Below are positions 45,550 to 56,828 of a DNA stretch of 64,000 bases, one piece after another. The notes beneath the pieces were generated by a model, which had not been told where the DNA came from, searched no databases, and saw nothing but the letters and a program-made list of their open reading frames with translations. Position numbers and translations under genes: made by a program. This stretch comes from Diogma glabrata. Taxonomy: Eukaryota; Arthropoda; Insecta; Diptera; Cylindrotomidae. The stretch lies in NCBI GenBank assembly GCA_963693315.1, contig OY856188.1, positions 202,183,602 to 202,247,601 of the forward strand, given 5' to 3'. Within the stretch, counting starts at the first letter, position 1, and every line of letters starts with the position of its first letter.

Positions 45550-46082
45550 ATGTTTTCGTTAATAAAAATATGACAAACTGACTGAAGTTTCTGATAAATG
45601 TCCAATGGAAAACGTTTGAAAAAGTTTTGTCAAACTTTTCGTTTTGACAGAACCTATATGTTTGTTATTTCTTTAAGTTTATTTTTTTATATGGAGCAAC
45701 AGTTTTAATATTCCTATAGATATCATGTTGGCAGTTTTCTTTTCCCATTTATTCAAAATATTCATTAACAACTAGGTATGACAAACAAGCATTCTTAATT
45801 ATGTCGAGGGAAAGTGGCCTCCGTCCTGAATCGAACTCGCAAACCACGGTGCTAGAATAGCCAAATACTATCAAATAAGAGTAAATTTATGTGTTCAATT
45901 TCTGTCAAACTTTTTGTCATTCTTGTCAAACTATAGTGAGCACTATATGCACCAGCAAATCTTTACTTATTGGAAAATTGAAGAGAATTGAAAATGTAGT
46001 AAATTCATTTTTATGCGTTAGAGAAAACGATAGTCAGTTACGATACAAAACGATAGTCAGTTTTTTTTAAATTTAACATTAA
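45550..46082. other. Non-coding stretch with a tRNA-like fragment
   Basis: Nothing coding. On the minus strand at about 45869-45820, gcgagttcgattcaggac resembles the T-arm/B-box region of a tRNA, with a possible anticodon arm upstream, but no full cloverleaf can be drawn. It may be a SINE or tRNA pseudogene fragment. Confidence 0.35.
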
Positions 46083-47163
46083 CATTGGTTGTGAGCTTAT
46101 ATCCACACAGCTTACACAAGTTGCACAACTTACACAAATTGCTGTTCTTGTATTAATTGCGGCAAGTGTTGCGTACAGAATTACTGTTCAAGTGTTCGTA
46201 CAGAATTACAATATGTGCAACACAAATTACACAAAAATATTTCATGTGCCAGAAAAAAATTATTGCAGGTTTATTTTGACATAAGTTTTAGGTTGTGTAA
46301 ACAAAAACAAATTGAAACTGGTGCTAATTATCGTTAATTTATTTATAATTAAGGGCTTATATAATTTTTTTAACAATTTCGATATATTTTATTTAAGTTA
46401 GTTTGAAATTAGTTTAAATTTATTTAATTTTTGTACATGTACAAAACCTCATACAAAACCATATACAAGCCTGATTCATTTTTTAGCACAGAAAAAATCG
46501 TGAACTTGTAGCGCCATTTTGAAATTAACAGTCAATATAAAAATTCAAAAATCGCCTTAACGCCAATAACGCCATCTAGAAATTTCAGCAAATTTTTGTA
46601 AAAACTTGCTACTTACTTTTTAATTTTTCTTTTATTTTCTCTATTCTATCATAAAATATTGGCCTATGTCATATTTTGTCAGTGATAGCATTTATTGTTT
46701 AGATATCCATTCTTTAACAAAAAATATAAAAAACAAAAAAAAGAAAGATTTACGTCCATCAACACCTTTGAACGTATGGTGTTGTGTGACCTTGGTCTTA
46801 AAAGCTTTTTATGTGTTATTGTGGCACGCATATTGTAATTCCTACTACACAACACATTTTATTAAAAAAAAAAAAAGAAAAAGAAAACTCCATATAAAAA
46901 TTTTTTATCAAAAACACTAATCCAATTTTTTGCATATGGCAATGTTCATTGTTTTTTTAATATGGCGTCAATGAATTGGGCTTGAAGAATATCGGAGCTT
47001 TTGACATGTACAATGTGTCAAGTTTAATTTGAAGTTTTGCTTGCACAAATGCTGTTCTTATAACCCTTCCGCAAATTGCACAAATTTCAAAAGTGACAGA
47101 CACAAATTGTGTTTTACCTTGCAAAAATTGTGCAAGTTGTGTGGATATAAGATCACTACCATT
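46083..47163. mobile_element. Non-autonomous TIR element
   Basis: The left end attggttgtgagcttatatc, then cacacagcttacacaagttg, is an inverted relative of the right end (caagttgtgtggatataaga, then tcactaccatt). Words like acacaaattg recur between. No transposase seen; the open frame at 46666-46920 has no motif. Target duplication not resolved. Confidence 0.65.
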
Positions 47164-48161
47164 TTGTTGTTAATAACTTTAAACGTGATCAAATTTAAAT
47201 CATTAATCAAAAAGTAGCTCTGGCTCAAGTATATTTGGTTCTCCTACATAGATTATATTTATATATGATTTTTCAGTATTCCAAAAATTTTGAATTTTAT
47301 TCAACCATCTCTACCATTAACTCTATTAAAAATATGCAACTGAAAACTCATTACAAATTTTGCTTTGTCATTCGCATTAATGCATTCGCTTCAGTTTAGC
47401 TAAAATCTTAAAAACAATATTCTTAACAAGAGACAAACTTCATCTTTTCGATTTTGAATAAAAAGTTTTATTTTTACTTTTACTCATTTGGTAAAATCTT
47501 GTTAGAACATTTCGATCATATAAATTATAAACACACCAAAATAAATACGAAAAAAAAACTTTCTTGTTAAAATATTTAGAAAGTAAAAATTATATTAGTT
47601 TTTTATTTATTTTGTGTATTTAACTTTAAAACAACACACAATGTTAAGAATTGATAAGTGGCTCAAAAAATTAAACGAAAAAATTTAATTTAACAAAAAA
47701 ATATAAAATCACATTTGTTTTCAATAATAAAACATGATTCGAGACAAAAATTCATAAAACACCACTTCTCAACCCACCTTTAAACTTTAATCCTCTTCCA
47801 GCTTCTCCATTTAATTAAGATATAGAACAAAATTTTTTTGATTAATTTCTTGAAAATATTAATTAAAAAATTTTAAATTCCGTCAATGTCTTAAGACAAT
47901 TTTTTTCCATTTTTATGTTCATGAGATTGATTAACATTTGATTAGAGTTTTATTTTCTTAACAATAAATTATAAAAAAAAATAAAAAATTGTGTCAGTTG
48001 AAATTAAATTTACAAAAAAAATTAACTTAAATGTATAATAAATGATTTTCGATTTAAATTATTTTAAAAATATCAAATTTAAAGAATCGAAAAGAAAAAC
48101 ATATACATAGTTAAGAATTAGCTTTCGTGCCGTTTTTATATGAAATGAAGACAAAATTCAA
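47164..48161. other. AT-rich non-coding stretch
   Basis: No gene, RNA or element end recognised. Confidence 0.55.
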
Positions 48162-51100
48162 TTTTTACTTCACCACAATTTTAAATTGTGTGAAGTAATG
48201 CAATCTATCGTGAAAAAAAAAAATCTTACAAACCCCAAATTTTGTTTTTTCTTTTGTTTTGGACCATCCTCTATCCAAATAGCCAATAAAAATTTTGGTG
48301 TACGTCTGTGTGTGGGTGGGTGGGTGGGTGGGTGAGTTTTCTGCATAGGATCTTGATGAAACTTTGGCAAATGATACAGGTTCACTTGAAAATAGAAGAT
48401 CTGGATTCATTTTAAATTTGGACAAAATGGCGGGGGGTCTCCCGAACACCTCTAAGTTTAAATCTTGAATAACTTCTGATCTCGAGCTATGATCTTATTG
48501 AAACTTAGTATATAAGGTTTTAATACTGTTTCCAATATTTCTGCATACCAACTTCCGGTTTGTCACTTCCGGTTAAAAAGTTTTTTTTTCAGGTGTTTAT
48601 CCCTACTGTAGCCTACAATTACCGATCGATTTTCATGAAACGTTGCGAAAAGCTTTTAAATAACATGAGAAAGATTTTATCAGCTTTTGGAGCACATTGG
48701 ATAAAGGGTTGGGGGGTCCACCATACAACAGGTGGTTTTTTCCACAAAGTTGTTATGTTTGTTGGGAGCATAAAACATTCATTCATGAATGAATTTTGAT
48801 GACACTTTGGAAAAAGATGCAAACATGTATGACAAAGAACTGGTTAGTTTTTGAGCGATAGTGAACAAAGTGGTGGGGGGTCCCTGGAGCACCTGTTTTT
48901 TTGAAAGCTCTATAACTTCTGTACCTGATAAGCGAATTGGATGAAACTTGGTACATGAGTATGTAGTACGGTTTAAAATAGTTCTGTATCCCAACTTCCG
49001 GTTTTTCACTTCCGGTAAAAAAAATTTTTTTGTACTTTTTTGAAGTTTTTTCAGTGTCTTTATGCACACTACAGCCTACAATAATGAAGTGATTATGATG
49101 AAACTTATGGAATAGGGTTCCAATTAGTGTGAAAAGATAATTATCACGCTTTGGGACACATTGATCAAAGTGGTGGGGGGTCTACCATACAAATGCTGAC
49201 TTTTCACACTTTGTTTTTTAAGTTTGTTGGGAGCATACAGACTTCATTCATTATTCAATTTTAATGACACTTTGGCAAATGATGGAGACTTAAGTAACAA
49301 AGAACTGATTAGTTTTTGGATAATATTGGAATAAGTGGTGGGGGTCCTCCCGAACACCTGTTTAATGTGTCACACTTTTTTCAATGTTTGTTGGGAGCAC
49401 ACAGCATTCGTTCGTTATCGAATTTTGATGAAACTTTGGAAAAAGATGCAAACATGTATGGCAAAGAACTGATTAGTTTTTGAGCGATAGTGAACAAAGT
49501 GGTGGGGGGTCCTTGGAGCACCTGTTTTTTTGAAAGCTCTATAACTTCTGTACGTGATAAGCGAATTGGATGAAACTTGGTACATGAGTATGTAGTACGG
49601 TTTAAAATAGTTCTGCATCCCAAATTCCGGTTTTTCACTTCCGGTAAAAAAAATTTTTTTGTACTTTTTTGAAGTTTTTTCAGTGTCTTTATGCACACTA
49701 CAGCCAACAATAATGAAGTGATTATGATGAAACTTATGGAATAGGGTTCCAATTAGTGTGAAAAGATAATTATTATGTTTTAGGACACATTGATCAAAGT
49801 AGTGGGGAGTCTACCATACAAATGCTGACTTTTCACATTTTGTTTTTTAAGTTTGTTGGGAGCATACAGACTTCATTCATTATTCAATTTTAATGACACT
49901 TTGGCAAATGATGGAGACTTAAGTAACAAAGAACTGATTAGTTTTTGGATAATATTGGAATAAGTGGTGGGGGTCCTCCCGAACACCTGTTTATTGTGTC
50001 ACACTTTTTTCAATGTTTGTTGGGAGCACACAGCATTCGTTCGTTATCGAATTTTGATGAAACTTTGGAAAAAGATGCAAACATGTATGGCAAAGAACTG
50101 ATTAGTTTTTGAGCGATAGTGAACAAAGTGGTGGGGGGTCCCTGGAGCACCTGTTTTTTTGAAAGCTCTATAACTTCTGTACGTGATAGGCGAATTGGAT
50201 AAAACTTGGTACATGAGTATGTAGTACGGTTTAAAATAGTTCTGCATCCCAACTTCCGGTTTTTCACTTCCGGTAAAAAAAATTTTTTTGTACTTTTTTG
50301 AAGTTTTTTCAGTGTCTTTATGCACACTACAGCCTACAATAATGAAGTGATTATGATGAAACTTATGGAATAGGGTTTCAATTAGTGTGAAAAGATAATT
50401 ATTATGTTTTAGGACACATTGATCAAAGTGGTGGGGGGTCTACCATACAAATGCTGACTTTTCACACTTTGTTTTTTAAGTTTGTTGGGAGCATACAGAC
50501 TTCATTCATTATTCAATTTTAATGACACTTTGGCAAATGATGGAGACTTAAGTAACAAAGAACTGATTAGTTTTTGGATAATATTGGAATAAGTGGTGGG
50601 GGTCCTCCCGAACACCTGTTTAATGTGTCACACTTTTTTCAATGTTTGTTGGGAGCACACAGTTCGTGAACGAATTTTGATGACACTTTGGAAAAAGATG
50701 CAAACATGTATGGCAAAGAACTGATTAGTTTTTGAGCGAAAGTGAACAAAGTGGTGGGGGGTCCCTGGAGCACCTGTTTTTTGAAAGCTCAATAACATCT
50801 GTACCTGATAATCGAATTGGATGAAACTTTGTACATAAGCATTTAGTATGATTTACAAAAATTCTGCATCCCAACTTCCGGTTTTTTGCTTCCGGTAAAA
50901 AAAAATTTTTTTTACTTGTTGGCAGTTTTTTCAGTATCTTTATGCACACTACAGCCTACAATAATGAAGTGATTATGATAAAACTTATGGAAAAATTTCA
51001 ATTAGTGTAAGAAGATAATTATCATCTTTTGGGACACATTGATCAAAGTGGCGGGGGATCTACCATACAACTGCTGACTTTTTACACTTGGTTTTTAAAG

Positions 51101-51730
51101 TTTGTTGGGAGCATACAGATTTCATTCATTAATCAATTTTAATGGCACTTTGAAAAAAGATAAAGACTTTATTGACAAAGAATTGACTAGTTTTTGGACA
51201 ATATTGGGATAAGTGGTGGGGTCCTCCCGAACACCTGTTTATTGTTTCAATGTTTGTTGGAAACATACAACATTCGTTCGTTAAGTAATTTTGATTACAC
51301 TTTGCAAAAAGATGCAAATATGTATGGCAAGGAACTGATTAGTTTTTTTAGCGATAGTGAACAAAGTGGTGGGGGGTCCTCCAAGCACCTGTTATTTTGG
51401 AAGTTCAATAACTTCTGTACCTAATAATCGAGTTGGATGAAATTTGGTACATACCCAATTAGTAAAGTTTACAACAGTTCTGCATCCTAACTTCCGCTTT
51501 GTCACTTCCGATAAAATTTTTTTTACTTTTTTTCGTACAACAGAATTTATGTTTGTTGGAATACTACTGCCTGCTTTAATATTTTTATTATTAGAACTAC
51601 GAAGTCCATAATATTGGTTAGCTTTTAATTAAAGTATTTTATGGATATTAGCTCATTATATATCCAGAACACTATGTTTCCAGAGCTGTGGTGAAGTCAG
51701 CCTATGCATCAGCGTCGCAATATTTTTTTT
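48162..51730 (+). mobile_element. DINE-like repeat family A, copy B (five units)
   Basis: Same ends and order as copy A, with a shorter GGGT tract (48310-48336). Anchors at 48798, 49427, 50056, 50679 and 51293: steps 629, 629, 623, 614. Very similar to copy A along its length. Confidence 0.7.
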
Positions 51731-52065
51731 TAAAAAACTCTTTAAAGCTACCGTCTTCTCTGATTCGTCTACTCTACTCTATTGTGAAACTAAAATAAGT
51801 TTGGGTTCGGGTAACACTTGGAGAGAAAAAACAAGAACTGAACCCTAGTAAAAGAGAATTAGTAAATTCATACAATACTTCATCATGGAAATACTGATTA
51901 CCTATTCAATGAAATGTATATGAGCTTGTGATGTGTATTCACTTATTTACTTTTGTATATGGGTAATTCTTTTATAAACCGAACAGATTTGGACAAAATC
52001 TGACCGACCCATTTTTGATTTGGCTGAAAGTTTTTTATCGAAAAAAAGATATATGTGTTCGAGGA
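51731..52065. other. 335-bp spacer between DINE-like copies B and C
   Basis: Unrelated AT-rich sequence; its last 110 bases resemble the ttgattcagctgaaa... word group found in the foldback elements at 55.9 and 63.9 kb. Confidence 0.5.
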
Positions 52066-55036
52066 TTTTTTTACTTCACCACAATTTTAAATTGTGTGAA
52101 GTAATGCAATCTATCGTGAAAAAAAAAAATCTTACATACCCCAAATTTTGTTTTTTCTTTTGTTTTGGACCATCCTCTATCCAAATAGCCAATAAAAATT
52201 TTGGTGTACGTCTGTGTGTGGGTGGGTGGGTGGGTGGGTGGGGGGGTGGGTGGGTGGTTGGGTGAGTTTTCTGCATAGGATCTTGATGAAACTTTGGCAA
52301 ATGATACAGGTTCACTTGAAAATAGAAGATCTGGATTCATTTTAAATTTGGACAAAATGGCGGGGGGTCTCCCGAACACCTCTAAGTTTAAATCTTGAAT
52401 AACTTCTGATCTCGAGCTATGATCTTATTGAAACTTAGAATATAAGGTTTTAATACTGTTTCCAATATTTCTGCATACCAACTTCCGGTTTGTCACTTCC
52501 GGTTAAAAAGTTTTTTTTTCAGGTGTTTATCCCTACTGTAGCCTACAATTACCGATCGATTTTCATGAAACGTTGCGAAAAGCTTTTAAATAACATGAAA
52601 AAGATTTTATCAGCTTTTGGAGCACATTGGATAAAGGGTTGGGGGGTCCACCATACAACAGGTGGTTTTTTCCACAAAGTTTTTATGTTTGTTGGGAGCA
52701 TAAAACATTCATTCATGAATGAATTTTGATGATACTTTGGAAAAAGATGCAAACATGTAAGACAAAGAACTGATTAGTTTTTGAGCGATAGTGAACAAAG
52801 TGGTGGGGGGTCCCTGGAGCACCTGTTTTTTTGAAAGCTCTATAACTTCTGTACGTGATAAGCGAATTGGATGAAACTTGGTACATGAGTATGTAGTACG
52901 GTTTAAAATAGTTCTGCATCCCAACTTCCGGTTTTTCACTTCCGGTAAAAAAAATTTTTTTGTACTTTTTTGAAGTTTTTTCAGTGTCTTTATGCACACT
53001 ACAGCCTACAATAATGAAGTGATTATGATGAAACTTATGGAATAGGGTTCCAATTAGTGTGAAAAGATAATTATCATGTTTTGGGACACATTGATCAAAG
53101 TGGTGGAGGGTCTACCATACAAATGCTGACTTTTCACACTTTGTTTTTTAAGTTTGTTGGGAGCATACAGACTTCATTCATTATTCAATTTTAATGAAAC
53201 TTTGGCAAATGATGGAGACTTAAGTAACAAAGAACTGATTAGTTTTTGGATAATATTGGAATAAGTGGTGGGGGTCCTCCCGAACACCTGTTTAATGTGT
53301 CACACTTTTTTCAATGTTTGTTGGGAGCACACAGCATTCGTTCGTTATCGAATTTTGATGACACTTTGGAAAAAGATGCAAACATGTATGGCAAAGAACT
53401 GATTAGTTTTTGAGCGATAGTGAACAAAGTGGTGGGGGGTCCCTGGAGCACCTGTTTTTTTGAAAGCTCTATAACTTCTGTACGTGATAAGCGAATTGGA
53501 TGAAACTTGGTACATGAGTATGTAGTACGGTTTAAAATAGTTCTGCATCCCAACTTTCGGTTTTTCACTTCCGGTAAAAAAAATTTTTTTGTACTTTTTT
53601 GAAGTTTTTTCAGTGTCTTTATGCACACTACAGCCTACAATAATGAAGTGATTATGATGAAACTTATGGAATAGGGTTCCAATTAGTGTGAAAAGATAAT
53701 TATTATGTTTTAGGACACATTGATCAAAGTGGTGGGGGGTCTACCATACAAATGCTGACTTTTCACACTTTGTTTTTTAAGTTTGTTGGGAGCATACAGA
53801 CTTCATTCATTATTCAATTTTAATGAAACTTTGGCAAATGATGGAGACTTAAGTAACAAAGAACTGATTAGTTTTTGGATAATATTGGAATAAGTGGTGG
53901 GGGTCCTCCCGAACACCTGTTTAATGTGTCAGACTTTTTTCAATGTTTGTTGGGAGCACACAGCATTCGTTCGTGAACGAATTTTGATGACACTTTGGAA
54001 AAAGATGCAAACATGTATGGCAAAGAACTGATTAGTTTTTGAGCGAAAGTGAACAAAGTGGTGGGGGGTCCCTGGAGCACCTGTTTTTTTGAAAGCTCAA
54101 TAACATCTGTACCTGATTATCGAATTGGATGAAACTTTGTACATAAGCATTTAGTATGATTTACAAAAATTCTGCATCCCGACTTCCGGTGTTTTGCTTC
54201 CGGTAAAAAAAAATTTTTTTACTTGTTGGCAGTTTTTTCAGTATCTTTATGCACACTACAGCCTACAATAATGAAGTGATTATGATAAAACTTATGAAAA
54301 AATTTCAATTAGTGTAAGAAGATAATTATCATCTTTTGGGACACATTGATCAAAGTGGCGGGGGATCTACCATACAACTGCTGACTTTTCACACTTGGTT
54401 TTTAAAGTTTGTTGGGAGCATACAGATTTCATTCATTAATCAATTTTAATGGCACTTTGAAAAAAGATAAAGACTTTATTGACAAAGAATTGACTAGTTT
54501 TTGGACAATATTGGGATAAGTGGTGGGGTCCTCCCGAACACCTGTTTATTGTTTCAATGTTTGTTGGAAACATACAACATTCGTTCGTTAAGTAATTTTG
54601 ATTACACTTTGCAAAAAGATGCAAATAAGATGCAAGGAACTGATTAGTTTTTTTAGCGATAGTGAACAAAGTGGTGGGGGGTCCTCCAAGCACCTGTTAT
54701 TTTGGAAGCTCAATAACTTCTGTACCTAAAAATCGAGTTGGATGAAATTTGGTACATACCCATTTAGTAAAGTTTACAACAGTTCTGCATCCTAACTTCC
54801 GCTTTGTCACTTCCGATAAAATTTTTTTTACTTTTTTTCGTACAACAGAATTTATGTTTGTTGGAATACTACTGCCTGCTTTAATATTTTTATTATTAGA
54901 ACTACGAAGTCCATAATATTGGTTAGCTTTTAATTAAAGTATTTTATGGATATTAGCTCATTATATATCCAGAACACTATGTTTCCAGAGCTGTGGTGAA
55001 GTCAGCCTATGCATCAGCGTCGCAATATTTTTTTTT
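52066..55036 (+). mobile_element. DINE-like repeat family A, copy C (four units)
   Basis: Same ends; GGGT tract 52216-52264. Anchors at 52728, 53357, 53986 and 54600: steps 629, 629, 614. It has one unit fewer than copies A and B, so units are gained or lost in steps of one. It ends beside a foldback element. Confidence 0.7.
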
Positions 55037-55960
55037 GGAAAATAGAGCTGTTCTAAATTTCATGATTTTTGGCTGAAGACTTATTTTCAAAAATTCATAA
55101 CTTCGGTTTTATAGAAGATAAAGGCTTTTTCTTTATTTTATTTGAAAGTTGAATTAGATTGAATTTTTTAAAAATAAATATTTTCAACTAAAGTTATTTA
55201 CAAATTCCTATTGTTATAAACAAATAAAATGTTAAAATTAAATTTTAACCATCCATGAAATTAGTTTTTATTATAATCATCGTATTCAACGTTCAATTTC
55301 CTATATAAATAGTACATTATGATGCTAGGACGTAAAGCTAAAGATTTTGGACGGATGTGGAGTTTGCAAATCGAGGCGCTAGCCGAGATTTGCACCCACA
55401 TTAAGTCCAAAATAGCTTACGTCCGCGCATCATATACTATTTTTTATTCGCCGTAAGCAAAATATTTTAAGAAAAGTTGTTTATTCTAAATTAAAATTAT
55501 AAATTTTCATAAATTTTAAAATAAAAATATGTGGAACAAGTAACCTTTGACAAAATATTTATTATTTTTTCCAAATTATTGTGTAGCTATGACAACAAAT
55601 GATAACAACTATTTTAATTGGATAATGAAATTTTGAATTTGAGGGTTGCTTTGATAAAAATTTTTATTTTTCATAGAATTTAAACAAATACAAATGCTTT
55701 TTACTTTTTTGGACGTAGCTATGACAACAAAATAAATAGTTGAAAAGTGATACTTTAAAGCCGCAAATCACAGTAATAAAGTAACACTTTAATATTTAGG
55801 CGAATAAAAAAGTATTTTTTTTAATGGAGAAATGATATTTACTGTTAGAAATAAATTAATTGATCGAGCGCGGGACGACAAAAATGCCATATATGGGTTA
55901 TTCTTTTACATACTTGATTCAGCTGAAATTTTTTTTACGGGTTCTATATAAACATAACGA
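55037..55960. mobile_element. Foldback-type element, copy 1, interrupted by a MITE
   Basis: 55037-55308 matches the left arm of the foldback element at 63171-63964 (ttcataacttcggtt, cctattgttataaacaaata). 55816-55960 continues that family (taatggagaaatga, cgagcgcgggacgacaaaaa, ttcagctgaaatttttt). The MITE lies between. The second arm is not complete. Confidence 0.6.
55309..55815. mobile_element. MITE with terminal 132-bp palindrome
   Basis: 55309-55440 is an almost complete palindrome centred near 55374 (atagtacattatgatgctag on one side, gcgcatcatatactat on the other). The body then has inverted ends ttttttattcgcc and ggcgaataaaaaa. The copy at 38099-38531 carries the same body but only half the palindrome. 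Confidence 0.75.
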
Positions 55961-55964
55961 TATA
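55961..55964. repeat. Left TATA flank of the long-TIR transposon
   Basis: TATA also follows the right end (61640-61643). It is either a 4-bp target duplication or, since TATA is self-complementary, part of the terminal repeat. Confidence 0.5.
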
Positions 55965-56828
55965 GAGCAATTCCACGTCACCGCAACATTGATGTTCCTG
56001 ACCCCCTCTGATTTCGATAAAATTTCATATACAATGGCAAAATAAAAATACCGTTTCTTTCAAAAAATTAAATTTCGCTCTAGGGATGACACAGGGTGGC
56101 GCCAAAGTTTTAGGGGTTTTCGAAACATGAATATCTTTGAATATCGATTGCTAACGATTGATTTAAGTCATTTATAGCTCATTAGAAAGGTAATTGGACT
56201 TATAAAAAATTACTTAAGATTTATTAATTAAAACAAAACAAAACTTAAAACAAAATTTCAAAGATGGCCATGCTGGAGGTACTTTCACTTTTAAAACTTT
56301 TTTTTTAGAAAAAAAATGTTTAATTAGTTCGTAATCTAAATCGAAAGTTTCTCTAGTACATGATTTCTCGTTTTAAAAATAAAATTTTTACAAAATTTTC
56401 ATTTCCGTTTTTTTTCAATTTTTTTTTAGCCAATGCAGTGAATCATCTATTTAACTCAACCCACCGGAATTCTTGTTTTATAATTATTTAATTATTTTAA
56501 GGATACAATTTAAGTATGTAAGGGTGTGAATGCTTTTTACATATTTTATCTTTTCATTCATTTATACATGTTCAAAATTAATTATGAATACATTTCATAC
56601 CTAATATGAAATATGTTAAAACTCATTCAAAAAAGTAAAAAGGGGAGAAAATGATGCGAAATAAAGTGCATGTTATATTGAATTCATATATAATTAACTT
56701 TTTATTCTAGGTTATGTAATAAAATACAATATACATCCATTATTAATATAAAATAAATTTACGTAGCATATTAACGGCTTATCTTATCTTATCGGAATTA
56801 GAATATATTTTTGTGAGTAATTTTTTTT

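Noticed and set aside
41938..52379. Thr-His-Pro-Pro repeat proteins
   Set aside because: Reverse-strand translation of the GGGT tract at the start of family A copies.
42588..53628. A family of about 105-aa minus-strand frames (MCIKTLKKLQKSTKKFF...) present in each 629-bp unit
   Set aside because: The frames follow the copying of the repeat unit; variants lose the frame freely, the start lies in a low-complexity area, and overlapping frames are equally open. No evidence of selection on the protein.
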